Assembly (NCBI RefSeq): GCF_003024195.1
Contig: NZ_KZ679042.1
Location: 248,001-312,000 of the forward strand
DNA from: Streptomyces dioscori
GTDB taxonomy: Bacteria > Actinomycetota > Actinomycetes > Streptomycetales > Streptomycetaceae
Direction of reading: 5' to 3'
DNA: 64,000 nt
How positions within the stretch are numbered: the first letter of the stretch is position 1; each line of letters opens with the position of its first letter. Position numbers and translations under genes: made by a program. Shown here piece by piece: positions 52,457 through 61,098 of the stretch. Under the pieces are notes generated by a model, which saw only the letters and a program-made list of their open reading frames with translations, did no database searches and was not told the origin of the DNA.

Positions 52457-52843
52457 TCAGCAGTGGTTGGAGACGTTGCCCGTCTCGTTGCCCTGAAGCA
52501 GTCCGCCCCAGATCCAGTTGTCGTCCGACAGGAGAACCCACTTGTCGTGGTAGACGCCGTTGGCGTTGACGAAGCCGCCTTCGCTCCAGCACACGGCGGT
52601 GAGGTTCTGATTCGCCGCGACGGCGTAGGCGATGCTGTAGCCGGTGCTCGGCCCGATCCGCACATTGCCGTTGATCCAGGTCGTGACCGTCTGGGCCTGG
52701 ACGCCCGCGCTCTGGGAGGTGGACCGCTCGACCGGCCGGTGTTCCGCCGCGAAGGCCGGAGCGGCCATGCCGGCCATCGCCATGACCCCCGCCGCTGCCA
52801 CGATCATGAGCTTGGTCATCGGCCGCGAACTCTGCTTCTGCAT
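52457..52843 (-). CDS. Small secreted SH3-like protein
   Basis: Secreted protein of 128 aa. Signal peptide LMIVAAAGVMAMAGMAAPAFAA with cleavage after AFA. The mature part resembles a bacterial SH3 domain (NVRIGPSTGYSIAYAVAANQNLTAVCW, then KWVLLSDDNWIWGGLLQG), a fold used for binding cell-wall peptides. Two Cys may form a disulfide. AAGGAA precedes the ATG. Divergent from an HTH regulator gene across 226 bp in which I see no clear operator. Confidence 0.8.
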   Translation of the reverse strand: MQKQSSRPMTKLMIVAAAGVMAMAGMAAPAFAAEHRPVERSTSQSAGVQAQTVTTWINGNVRIGPSTGYSIAYAVAANQNLTAVCWSEGGFVNANGVYHDKWVLLSDDNWIWGGLLQGNETGNVSNHC

Positions 52844-53069
52844 TTCCTTGTCTCCCTCATCTGCACCGGGAGTCCCCCGGGGCGGGTGGCGTCCCTCGTG
52901 ATCTCAGCGTCGCCTGCCGTGGGCCGGCTCTCCAGCTCTGCGAACTTCTTCGAAACGTCGATGGACACGCCCGCCGTGCGGTATCGGCTTCGGGAGGGAC
53001 GGTCGGGCCGGCACGGGAGCGTCACGGCACATCGGTACAGGACGGTCGTCGTTCCACAGGAGGTCCTCG

Positions 53070-54056
53070 TTGGCGGGCAGTCGTCTCTTTCTCGGCCCCC
53101 TGGACCAGGTGCACGTCGAGGTGGGGCGAGTCCCCGGTGCCTCTGTCTTCCCCGTGCTGAGCGAGGTGCTGGGCGGCGCACGGCACGGCGTGCCCAGGCG
53201 CTGGCGGGACGCGGTCGGTTCCTCCCTCCCGCCCGCGGCGGACACCCTGCGTCCGCTGTTCGGTCCCGGATCCGGCTGGATCCCCGACCTCCTGACGCTG
53301 ACCGGCGACGTCCGTGCCACGGACATGCGGTCGGTGCTCACCGAGTTGCGGGAGGCCGACGGGCGGAGTCTCGCGGCCGAGGTGGCGCTGCACCACGGCG
53401 ATGCGGTGCCCCGGGGCTGGCAGCGGGTGCTGGACGACCCCGCGGGGTTCCTCGGCACCTACCTGGACGTGGTGCAGGCGGCCTGGCGGCAGCTCGAACC
53501 GCTGTGGGTCCGGGCCGACGCGCTGCTGGGCAAGGAGACGGAACGGGTGGGTTCCGCGGTGGTCAGCCGGAACCTCGACGGGGTGCTGACCGGGCTGAGC
53601 CCGAGGATCGGTTACGCGGACGGGGCGCTGGAACTGCCGTCGTGCGGGGTGGAGCGCTTCGAACTGGGCGGCCGGCGCCTGGTGCTGATCCCCGTGGTCT
53701 GCGGCACCGCGCCCTCCCTGTACAGCCTCGACCGGGACGACGTGGTGTGGTTCGGTTACCCGTTGCCGGGAGCGGGGCGACTCGGGCCGCCGGAGGTGAG
53801 TGCCCCGTGCAAGGACGACCTGGTTCAGTTGCTGGGACCGGTCAGGGCGGGCGTGCTCCGCTCGGTGCAGCCGCCCGCGACGGTCAGTGAACTGGCCCGG
53901 CTGCTCAACATGGGCGCCAGCACCATCACCTACCACTGCGAGCAGTTGAAGGCGGCGGGTCTGTTGCAGCGGGAGCGCTACGGCCGGGAGGTGCGCCAGC
54001 GGCTGACCGGCCGGGGCGCGGCACTGGTGGACCTGCTCTCCCGGCCCGCCGCGTGA
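53070..54056 (+). CDS. ArsR-like winged-helix regulator
   Basis: Regulator of 328 aa. The DNA-binding domain is at the C-terminus (residues 265-325: PPATVSELARLLNMGASTITYHCEQLKAAGLLQRERYGREVRQRLT), an ArsR-type winged helix. The 250-residue N-terminal part (VHVEVGRVPGASVFPVLSEVLGG) is of the DUF5937-like type seen in many actinobacterial regulators and probably senses a ligand or dimerises. The start is a TTG at 53070 with AGGAGG six bases upstream. It faces the SH3 protein gene; the target is unknown. Confidence 0.83.
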   Translation: MAGSRLFLGPLDQVHVEVGRVPGASVFPVLSEVLGGARHGVPRRWRDAVGSSLPPAADTLRPLFGPGSGWIPDLLTLTGDVRATDMRSVLTELREADGRSLAAEVALHHGDAVPRGWQRVLDDPAGFLGTYLDVVQAAWRQLEPLWVRADALLGKETERVGSAVVSRNLDGVLTGLSPRIGYADGALELPSCGVERFELGGRRLVLIPVVCGTAPSLYSLDRDDVVWFGYPLPGAGRLGPPEVSAPCKDDLVQLLGPVRAGVLRSVQPPATVSELARLLNMGASTITYHCEQLKAAGLLQRERYGREVRQRLTGRGAALVDLLSRPAA

Positions 54057-54123
54057 CCCCTCCGGGCCGGCTCACGCCTTCAGGGGTTCCTGAGCCGCCA
54101 GGGCTTCCCGGACCGCCGGACCG

Positions 54124-54918
54124 TCAGGGATTCACCAGATGCAGTTGGGTTCCCGAGGCGCGTACGCCCTCGGCCGCGGCGTCGGCCAGCGCGCTGTCCG
54201 TGATGATCGTGTCGAAGGCGCTGAGGGCGGCCACCCGGTACTTGCCGAAGGTGCCGAACTTCGAGGAGCCCGCGACGAGCACGGAGGTGCCCGTGCACTC
54301 CATGGCCGTCTGTTTGACCTCCACCTTGAGGTCGGAGGGAGTGGTCACACCGCGCAGGAGGTCCCAGGAGCTGGTGCTGATGAAGGCCAGGTCGAGGGCG
54401 AGTTGGCGCAGGACGGTGGCGGCGAGCCGGCCGACGCTGGAGCGGTTGGCGGACTCCACCTTCCCGCCGACGTGGATGAGGTCGAGGTGGGGAGCAGCGG
54501 CCATCAACTGGTCCACGGTGGTGAAGTCGTTGGTGACGACGGTCAGTGCGGTGTGGTCCACGAGGAAGGGGACCATGGCCGACAGGGTCGTACCCGCGTC
54601 GAGGTAGACGGTCATGCCGTCCTCGACCAGGTGCGCGGCCTGGGCGGCCATGGCCTGCTTCTCGGGCTGCTCGATGAGCGTCTTGGCCTGATGGCTGGGT
54701 TCGCTCTGCAGATGGCTGGCGATCCGGGCGCCGCCCGGTACGGAGAAGACCTGTCCCTGGCGCTCCAGTTCGGCGATGTCCCGGCGGACGGTCATGTGCG
54801 AGACACCGAGGAGCTGGGTGATCTGCTGGACACTGAGCACTCCGTCACGGCGCAGGTGCTTCAGCAACTGCTCACGCCGCTGGTCGGGAATCAGCGGGAG
54901 GGAGCGGTCCTCGGCCAT
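54124..54918 (-). CDS. DeoR-family repressor of the acid-sugar locus
   Basis: DeoR regulator of 264 aa. Winged helix at residues 12-65 (DQRREQLLKHLRRDGVLSVQQITQLLGVSHMTVRRDIAELERQGQ), then the DeoR sugar-phosphate-sensing domain (VYLDAGTTLSAMVPFLVD, VTNDFTTVDQLM, HVGGKVESANRSSVG). It is last in the oxidoreductase-GntP-DeoR unit and likely binds the GTTAACA boxes in the divergent promoter 3 kb upstream, responding to a phosphorylated tetronate-type intermediate. Both points are inference. Confidence 0.88.
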   Translation of the reverse strand: MAEDRSLPLIPDQRREQLLKHLRRDGVLSVQQITQLLGVSHMTVRRDIAELERQGQVFSVPGGARIASHLQSEPSHQAKTLIEQPEKQAMAAQAAHLVEDGMTVYLDAGTTLSAMVPFLVDHTALTVVTNDFTTVDQLMAAAPHLDLIHVGGKVESANRSSVGRLAATVLRQLALDLAFISTSSWDLLRGVTTPSDLKVEVKQTAMECTGTSVLVAGSSKFGTFGKYRVAALSAFDTIITDSALADAAAEGVRASGTQLHLVNP

Positions 54919-54970
54919 CGTCGATGGTCCTTCCTGTCGTCCACCAAGACTGGTCTCACCGGCTCGCCCG

Positions 54971-56329
54971 TCAGCTGCCGACGAACGTGCTCAGGAGCAA
55001 TACTCCACCCAGGCTGAGCAGTGACTGCAGGGACAGCATCAGTGTCCAGGTCCGGAAGGTCTGGGACACCGAGAGCTGGAAGTACTCCTTGAAGAGCCAG
55101 AAACCCGAGTCGTTGACGTGGGACAGCATCACGGCGCCGGATGCGCTGGCCAGCACCATCAGTTCGGGAGAGAGCCCCGGGTACGCGCCGAGCAGCGGCG
55201 CGACGATACCGGTGGCCGCGGCGGTCGCGACCGTCGCCGAGCCCAGGCAGATCCGCAGCAGCGCGGCGACGAGCCAGGCGAGCAGCAGCGGGGGTATCGA
55301 CCAGTCCACGGCGTAGTCCGAGATGAGCTTGTCGATGCCGGTGGCGGTCAGCATGGCCTTGAGGCCGCCGCCCGCGCCGAGGATCAGGACGATGCCGCCG
55401 ACCGGGCCCAGGCCCTTGCCCGCCATCTTCTGGAGTTGTCCGAGGCCGAAGCCGGAGCGGACGCCCAGGGCGAAGAAGGCGAACACGACGGCTGCCAGCA
55501 GGGACAGCACGGAGGAGTCGCAGGCCTCGAAGAACGCGTACGGCAGGGTGCCCTCGGCCGTGTGGGAGGTGCCGACCGTGCCGATGAGCATGAGGACCGG
55601 CGGCAGGAGGACCGTGATGAGCGCCAGGGTGAAGGAGGCGGGCCTGCGCTGGTTCTCGGGCAGCGGCTCGGGTTCGGGTACGGGGCCCTTGTCGAGGTCG
55701 GGGGCGGGTCCGAACCAGCGGCTGGCGACCTTGGTGAGCAGCGGCCCGCTGATGACGGCGATCGGGATGCCGATGATCAGGCCGTACATGATGGTCAGGC
55801 CGGTGTTGGCGCCGTAGGCGGAGACGGCGAGGGTCGGTGAGGGGTGCGGGGGCAGCAGGCCGTGCGAGATGTAGAGGCCGGCGGCCATCGGCAGTCCGAC
55901 GTACAGCAGATGGGTGCCGGTGCGCTTGGCGACCGCGTACACCAGCGGTACGAGCATCACGAAGCTGACGTCGAACAGGTGCGGCATGCCGATGAGGAGG
56001 GCCGCCGCGGTGATCGCGGTGGGGATCCACTTGACCGGGCGCGCCCCGATGAACACGGTCGCGATGCGGTCGGCGCCGCCGGAGCCCAGCAGGATGCCGC
56101 CGAGGATGGTGCCGAGGCCGATGGTGGGGCCGGTGCTCTTGAGCGCGTCGCCGAAGCCGGTCTGGAAGAACTCGACGGTCTTGCCAGGACCGATCCCGGC
56201 GGCGAGTCCGAGGCCGAGCGCGGAGATGCTCAGCGCCAGGAAGGGGTGCAGTTTGGCCTTGGTGATCAGCACGATCAGGACGGCGACGGCCGCCACGCCG
56301 AGGAGCAGATGCTGGATGTCCGTGTCCAT
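54971..56329 (-). CDS. GntP-family acid-sugar:H+ symporter
   Basis: Membrane carrier of 452 aa with about 12 hydrophobic segments, of the gluconate:H+ symporter family. Characteristic stretches are IGLGTILGGILLGSGGAD, MPHLFDVSFVMLVPLVYA, HGLLPPHPSPT and LSHVNDSGFW. The start overlaps the preceding stop by one base (TGATG). Next to a DUF1537 kinase and class II aldolase it probably imports a four-carbon sugar acid such as erythronate or threonate. Confidence 0.9.
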   Translation of the reverse strand: MDTDIQHLLLGVAAVAVLIVLITKAKLHPFLALSISALGLGLAAGIGPGKTVEFFQTGFGDALKSTGPTIGLGTILGGILLGSGGADRIATVFIGARPVKWIPTAITAAALLIGMPHLFDVSFVMLVPLVYAVAKRTGTHLLYVGLPMAAGLYISHGLLPPHPSPTLAVSAYGANTGLTIMYGLIIGIPIAVISGPLLTKVASRWFGPAPDLDKGPVPEPEPLPENQRRPASFTLALITVLLPPVLMLIGTVGTSHTAEGTLPYAFFEACDSSVLSLLAAVVFAFFALGVRSGFGLGQLQKMAGKGLGPVGGIVLILGAGGGLKAMLTATGIDKLISDYAVDWSIPPLLLAWLVAALLRICLGSATVATAAATGIVAPLLGAYPGLSPELMVLASASGAVMLSHVNDSGFWLFKEYFQLSVSQTFRTWTLMLSLQSLLSLGGVLLLSTFVGS

Positions 56330-57747
56330 CAGCCGACCCTCCCGGCAGGCGTGGTGTCGGTGGCGCGGGAGGCGCGGGAGGCGCGGCCCAGGGTCCAGGC
56401 CGCCAGCAGGTCCTCGTCGGCGTCGGCGAGGTCGGCCAGGCGGATGAGTTCACCTGCGGCGACCGGGCGGGCGAGCGTGCAGTGGGCGGCGAGGTAGAGC
56501 GGGGCGACGTCGGCGGGGGTGTCCTCGTCGCGCAGCAGCACTGCCTGTACGTCGGTCACGTCGTGGTGGTGGCCGCCCATGGCCAGGACGGTCCCGGCGG
56601 GCAGGTCCTGCTGGGCGCGGCCGGCGAGCGCCGCGTGGGCGCGCGGGTCCGTGCCTCCGGAGGGGCGGTGGTGCAGGACCGCGGACAGCAGGGAGACCGG
56701 GGTCTCGACGCCCATGAGGTGGTAGGGCAGGTAGATCGCGGCGTAGCGGCCGTCGCGGCTGACGACATGCCCCTTGCCCCGCAAGGTTTCCCAGGTGACC
56801 TGGTCGCCGGTGCGGACCACGACGAACACGCCGCCGGCGAAGGACGCCTCATCGGGCAGCCGCAGCGCGCTGAACACGTCGACGGCTCCGGCGCGGTGGA
56901 GCAGTCCGCCGTCCTCGCGCAGGGCGTAGACGTCGGCGAGTTCCGCGATGCGGGCGACCGGGTAGTGCAGGCGCTCGACGTCGGGGCGGAAGCCGGTGTT
57001 CGTGGCGACGACGGCCATCTCGCAGTAGTCGGCGGTGGCACCGACCGGCAGCGCGGACACCGCCTGTGCGCGGGCGGCGAGGGTGGCACGCGTGTCGTCG
57101 CCGAGGGAGAGGAGCGCGGCGAGTTCCGGCGCGGGAACGGTGGTGTCGAGCTGGGTGACCGTGCCCCGGTCGGGGTCGAGGACGAGGTCGTACTCGCTGG
57201 ACTTGCCGATGGCCACGATGTCGAGGCCGAGCAGCTCGGCCCAGGTCACGAGGCCGATGAGGTTGGCGGGCTGGTCGCCGTCCGCGGTCGTGTAGACGAC
57301 ACCGTTGTCCTTCGCCAGGTCGGCGAGGTGGAGGCCCGCGACGGAGTCGACCTCCTTGCTGACCATGGCGACGTGCCGGCCGTCGGTGAGCGCCTCGCGT
57401 GCCATCGCGTAGCCGTCGGCGGGGCTGCCGGTGGCTTCGACGAGGATGTCCCAGGGGGCGGCGGACAGCAGTGAGCCGCCCTGGACGAGGGCGATGTGCC
57501 CGGCCCGCGCGGCGGCGGCCACCTCGTCCGCCGTGGTGCAGACGTCGAGGTCGGAGGCGCTGTATCCGAGCTCCAGGAGCATCGCGTGCAGCCGGGGTAC
57601 GTCGCGGTCGCACAGGACGGCGGGGTCCAGCCCGGGGATGCGGGGCGTCTGCGCCAGCAGGGTCCGGGCGAAGCCGCCGCCCGCTCCGGACAGTGCGTAG
57701 CGCACGGTCCGGCTGCCGGTGTCGGCGAACAGATGGTGCAAGTTCAT
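56329..57747 (-). CDS. SAF-domain NAD(P)-dependent oxidoreductase of acid-sugar catabolism
   Basis: Protein of 472 aa with a homoserine-dehydrogenase-like N-terminus (VRYALSGAGGGFARTLL as Rossmann motif; ILVEATGSPADGY; VSKEVDSVAG). The C-terminal 130 residues resemble a SAF-type domain (DLPAGTVLAMGGHHHDV, CTLARPVAAGELIRL). Proteins of this type are known by sequence in actinobacteria, but I know of no proven reaction. Its place beside a tetronate-type kinase and aldolase suggests it oxidises, or oxidises and isomerises, the imported acid sugar to the 3-oxo form. AGGAGG precedes the ATG. First gene of the minus-strand unit. Confidence 0.72.
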   Translation of the reverse strand: MNLHHLFADTGSRTVRYALSGAGGGFARTLLAQTPRIPGLDPAVLCDRDVPRLHAMLLELGYSASDLDVCTTADEVAAAARAGHIALVQGGSLLSAAPWDILVEATGSPADGYAMAREALTDGRHVAMVSKEVDSVAGLHLADLAKDNGVVYTTADGDQPANLIGLVTWAELLGLDIVAIGKSSEYDLVLDPDRGTVTQLDTTVPAPELAALLSLGDDTRATLAARAQAVSALPVGATADYCEMAVVATNTGFRPDVERLHYPVARIAELADVYALREDGGLLHRAGAVDVFSALRLPDEASFAGGVFVVVRTGDQVTWETLRGKGHVVSRDGRYAAIYLPYHLMGVETPVSLLSAVLHHRPSGGTDPRAHAALAGRAQQDLPAGTVLAMGGHHHDVTDVQAVLLRDEDTPADVAPLYLAAHCTLARPVAAGELIRLADLADADEDLLAAWTLGRASRASRATDTTPAGRVG

Positions 57748-57782
57748 GGACCCTCCTGGATGACGAGCGCGATGCGCTGCTC

Positions 57783-57830
57783 GTTAACAAGATGTATCAG
57801 CAGATCCCATCCACGTAAAGTCTGTTAACA
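57783..57830. promoter_or_regulatory. Two GTTAACA boxes in the divergent promoter
   Basis: GTTAACA at 57783-57789 and 57824-57830, 41 bp apart (about four helical turns) in the only AT-rich patch of this locus. Candidate DeoR operators controlling both directions. GGTCACGACC is repeated nearby (57847-57870). Confidence 0.62.
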
Positions 57831-57917
57831 TTTTTTCACAAGCCCTGGTCACGACCACCGGTCACGACCCCTGGTCGCGTCGAACAGGGAACCCGCCCAC
57901 CCCTCCCAAGGAGCCTG

Positions 57918-59222
57918 ATGCCGACCCTCGGGGCCATCGCCGACGACTTCACCGGAGCAACGGATCTCGCCACGATGCTGGTCGCCCGCGGCTACCGCAC
58001 CGTGGTGGCCGTCGGCTCCGACAGCATCGCCGACGAATCCGGGCGCACCGCGGTGGACGACGCGGACGCGGTCGTCATTGCGCTCAAATCGCGTACAGCG
58101 CCGGTCGCCGAGGCCGTGGGCTCCTCACTCGCCGCGCTGCGCGCCCTGCGGGCGGCCGGCTGCCGGCGCTTCTACTTCAAGTACTGCTCGACCTTCGACT
58201 CGACGGCGGAAGGCAACATCGGCCCGGTGGCCGACGCGCTGCTGAACGCGATCGGGGAACGGCGCGCCGTCGTCGTACCGTCGTTCCCGGCCACCGGCCG
58301 CACCGTCTATCGCGGCAGGCTCTTCGTCCACGACGAGCTGCTCGACGAGAGCCCGATGCGCCACCATCCGCTCACCCCGATGCGCGACGCGCACGTGGGG
58401 CGGCTGCTGACACCGCAGACCACACATCCGGTACGGCTCGTGGGCCTGGACACCGTACGGGCCGGGGCCGCGGCGCTCTCGGCGGCGCTGGACGATCCCT
58501 CTCTCGCCGACGCGCTCGTCGTGGTGGACGCCACCGAGGACGAGGATCTGCGCACCATCTCGGCGGCCACCGCGCACCACCCGCTGGTCACCGGCGCCGC
58601 GGGACTGGCGCTCGGCCTGACCGGCCCGCGGCCGGGGGCCGCACGCGTGGCAGCCGTCTCGCGTCCCGGCGATCCGGCCGTCGTGCTCTCCGGCAGCGCG
58701 TCCTCGGCGACCCGCGCCCAGGTGGCGCACGGCCGCGCCCACCTGCCGCACCGCAAGCTCGACCTCGCCGCGCTGCGGGCCGACTTCGACGCCGCGGTCG
58801 ACGACCTGGTCGCGTTCGCCCGCTCGTGCTGGGAGCAGGACCCGCAGCGGCCACCCCTCCTCTACGCCGTCGGCGACCTGAGCGACCTGGACGACTCCCC
58901 CGCCGCGTCGGCGCTGGTGGAGCGGGCGCTCGCCGCCTGCGCCGCGCGGCTGGTCGCGGCCGGCGCACGACGGCTGCTCGTCGCGGGCGGGGAGACGTCC
59001 GGCGCGGTGGTCACCGCGCTCGGCGTACGCACGCTGACCATCGGGTCCCCCATCGCCCCGGGTGTCACCTGGGCCCGCGCCCAGGTGACTGTGCCGACCC
59101 AGGACGACGGGCACAACGCCAACGGCCGTACCGAGGACGGCCACCTCGTCGACGTGGCCCTCAAGTCGGGCAACTTCGGCGCCACGGACATCTTCACCGA
59201 GGCTTGGAGCGCGCTCGTATGA
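57918..59222 (+). CDS. otnK: DUF1537-family 3-oxo-tetronate kinase
   Basis: Four-carbon acid-sugar kinase of 434 aa. DUF1537 N-domain signature GAIADDFTGATDLATMLVARG; FYFKYCSTFDSTAEGNIGPV; C-terminal nucleotide-binding part with VVLSGSASSATRAQV, LLVAGGETSGAVV and ALKSGNFGATD. Members phosphorylate 3-oxo-tetronates (OtnK) or threonate/erythronate. Pairing with the class II aldolase downstream fits OtnK, whose 4-phosphate product is decarboxylated by OtnC. AAGGAG precedes the ATG. The stop overlaps the aldolase start (ATGA). Confidence 0.88.
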   Translation: MPTLGAIADDFTGATDLATMLVARGYRTVVAVGSDSIADESGRTAVDDADAVVIALKSRTAPVAEAVGSSLAALRALRAAGCRRFYFKYCSTFDSTAEGNIGPVADALLNAIGERRAVVVPSFPATGRTVYRGRLFVHDELLDESPMRHHPLTPMRDAHVGRLLTPQTTHPVRLVGLDTVRAGAAALSAALDDPSLADALVVVDATEDEDLRTISAATAHHPLVTGAAGLALGLTGPRPGAARVAAVSRPGDPAVVLSGSASSATRAQVAHGRAHLPHRKLDLAALRADFDAAVDDLVAFARSCWEQDPQRPPLLYAVGDLSDLDDSPAASALVERALAACAARLVAAGARRLLVAGGETSGAVVTALGVRTLTIGSPIAPGVTWARAQVTVPTQDDGHNANGRTEDGHLVDVALKSGNFGATDIFTEAWSALV

Positions 59223-59878
59223 ACGACCCGCGACAGAGCTATCCGCGGACCGAACTCGCGGCCGCGGGCGCCCACCTGGCCGCGCTCGGCCTCAGTCCCG
59301 GTTCCTCCGGCAACCTGAGCGTCCGCGAGGACTCCCGGATCTATCTGACCCCCACCGGTACGGACCTGTCCCGCGTCGATCCCGGCGCGCTCAGCGTCCT
59401 CGATCTGTCGGGCGCGCACCTCGATGGGCCGAAGCCGTCCAAGGAGTTCCCGCTGCACACCGCGTTCTACCGGCGTGACGCGTCCGCGCGGGCCGTCGTC
59501 CATCTGCACTCCCGCCACGCGGCGGCCGTGTCGTGCCTGCCCGCCTGGGGCGAGCACAGCGCCATACCCCCGCTGACGCCGTACTTCGTCATGCGCGTCG
59601 GCCAGACTCCCCTGCTGCCCTACGCCGCGCCCGGCGACAGCGGTCAGGCCGACCTCATGGAGTCCCTGCCGTTCCCCTTCCGGGCCGCCCTGCTGCAGAA
59701 CCACGGCCCGGTCGTCGCGGGCCGCTCGATGTCCCAGGCGGTGGAGTCGGCGGTGGAACTGGAAGAGGTCTCCGCGCTCCTCCTCGCACTCGGCGAACGC
59801 GCTCCGCGACTCCTCTCGGCCGAGGAGATCGCACCGCTGGCGCGCAAGTACGGCTCCCCGTGGACCGTGGCGCACTGA
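59219..59878 (+). CDS. otnC: Class II aldolase, 3-oxo-tetronate 4-phosphate decarboxylase
   Basis: Zn-dependent class II aldolase/adducin-family enzyme of 219 aa. Metal-binding His are visible in VVHLHSRHAAAVSC (HxH) and LQNHGPVVAG; the phosphate loop is LSPGSSGNLSVRE and TPTGTDLSRV. Its start overlaps the kinase stop, so both are made together. In the OtnK/OtnC pathway it decarboxylates 3-oxo-tetronate 4-phosphate to dihydroxyacetone phosphate and CO2. The OtnI isomerase of that pathway is not encoded here. Confidence 0.87.
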   Translation: MNDPRQSYPRTELAAAGAHLAALGLSPGSSGNLSVREDSRIYLTPTGTDLSRVDPGALSVLDLSGAHLDGPKPSKEFPLHTAFYRRDASARAVVHLHSRHAAAVSCLPAWGEHSAIPPLTPYFVMRVGQTPLLPYAAPGDSGQADLMESLPFPFRAALLQNHGPVVAGRSMSQAVESAVELEEVSALLLALGERAPRLLSAEEIAPLARKYGSPWTVAH

Positions 59879-59965
59879 CCTCGCCGGGCCGCCATGCCGC
59901 GGTCACGCTCCGAGCAGCCGGGTTCCGAGCGGCCGGGCTCACCGACCCCGGAGGCGGCGCGACGG

Positions 59966-60093
59966 GTGCGGCTCCGGTGGGGGCTGGGCGCGCAGTTCCC
60001 CGCGCCCCTCGACGCGGCCTTCGCCGTGCGGCGTTGCAGCGTCGGGCGTGTGCGGCTCCGGTGGGGGCCGAGCGCGCCGTTCCCCGCGCCCCT
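59966..60093 (+). repeat. Pair of 44-bp direct repeats (dispersed Streptomyces-type element)
   Basis: Copies at 59966-60009 and 60050-60093 are nearly identical, beginning GTGCGGCTCCGGTGGGGGC and ending CAGTTCCCCGCGCCCCT or CCGTTCCCCGCGCCCCT. The GTTCCCCGCGCCCCT tail is a sequence I recognise as widespread between Streptomyces genes. The 59879-60140 gap holds nothing else. Confidence 0.7.
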
Positions 60094-60140
60094 GGCGGGG
60101 CGGGCACGCCCGCAGCCCACGGCCCGTCCCTTCGATGCGC

Positions 60141-61028
60141 TCAGGGCGTGAGAATCCGGTCCTGCTCCGTCGGGGGCGTTCCGCTGTACCAGGGCAGGAC
60201 CTTTCCGAAGCGGACCAGTTCGCCGTAGTGGTCGGGCTCGACCTGCTCGGCCAGGACCAGGTCGAGCACCGCGCGGGCGGCCCGGGAGGGTGACTGGGCG
60301 TGGCTGTAGTCGCTGAACCAGGGGCGCGACGTGGCGGTGTCGACCATGCCGGGGCACACGGACGCGATCAGGGTCCCGTCGGCGCGATCGCCCTCTCGGC
60401 GTTCGGCGGCGACCGCGCGGACGGCCGCGACCTGGGCCACCTTGGACGGCACGTTCAACCAGCCCGGCCAGCCCGCTTCTGCGGCGGTTCCGGCGTGGAC
60501 GGCAGCGCGCCAGGACTCGACGGCGTACTCGACCTCGTCGAGGCTCGCGCCGTCGAACAGGTGGTGCAGCCGCGGGTCGAGGTGGCCGAGGGTGCCCAGG
60601 GTGCTGGCCACGACGAGCAACCGCCCGCCCGTACGCAGGACGGGCCCGAAGGAGCGCAGGATCGCGTGCGTGGCGGTGTTGGAGACGTCGATGAACTCGT
60701 CGGCCCGCCCGGCCTGTGAGTCCTCGGGCAGCAGTCGGGCGATGGCGTTGGAGATGACGATGTCGACCCCGCCGTGGCGTGTGCTCAGTTCACCGGCGAG
60801 GCGGCCTATGGCTTCGCGGTCGGAGACGTCCAGGACCCGGCCCTCCACCCGGCTGCGCGTACCGTCGGCCCGCGCCACCTCACGGGCGGCCTCCGAGACA
60901 CGCTGCTGACTGCGCCCGGTGAGCAGGACCACGTCCTGCGGGCCCAGACGGGCCGCCAGTCCCTCGACGAGAGCGCGGCCGAGCCCTTGGTTGGCCCCCG
61001 TGACGAGGGCGATGCGTGAAGCGGTCAT
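60141..61028 (-). CDS. Short-chain dehydrogenase/reductase lacking the catalytic Tyr
   Basis: SDR of 295 aa. Rossmann motif ALVTGANQGLGRALV, DVSD at the adenine loop and VISNAIARLL instead of the usual NNAG. At the active site the sequence is WLNVPSKVAQVAAVR: the Lys is in place but the position four residues before it is Asn, not Tyr. Ser in VVASTLG is kept. It may therefore have altered or no redox chemistry. Divergent from a LysR gene, 70 bp apart, which probably controls it. Confidence 0.85.
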   Translation of the reverse strand: MTASRIALVTGANQGLGRALVEGLAARLGPQDVVLLTGRSQQRVSEAAREVARADGTRSRVEGRVLDVSDREAIGRLAGELSTRHGGVDIVISNAIARLLPEDSQAGRADEFIDVSNTATHAILRSFGPVLRTGGRLLVVASTLGTLGHLDPRLHHLFDGASLDEVEYAVESWRAAVHAGTAAEAGWPGWLNVPSKVAQVAAVRAVAAERREGDRADGTLIASVCPGMVDTATSRPWFSDYSHAQSPSRAARAVLDLVLAEQVEPDHYGELVRFGKVLPWYSGTPPTEQDRILTP

Positions 61029-61098
61029 AGGACAACGCTAGGAAGGTCTGCGGCATGCGTCCAACGAGAGTCGCGCACACCTGGTATGCGTATTCCTC

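Noticed and set aside
61029..61098. LysR operator between the SDR and LysR genes.
   Set aside because: Only two ATGCGT copies and a 3-bp ATG/CAT symmetry; no convincing T-N11-A palindrome.
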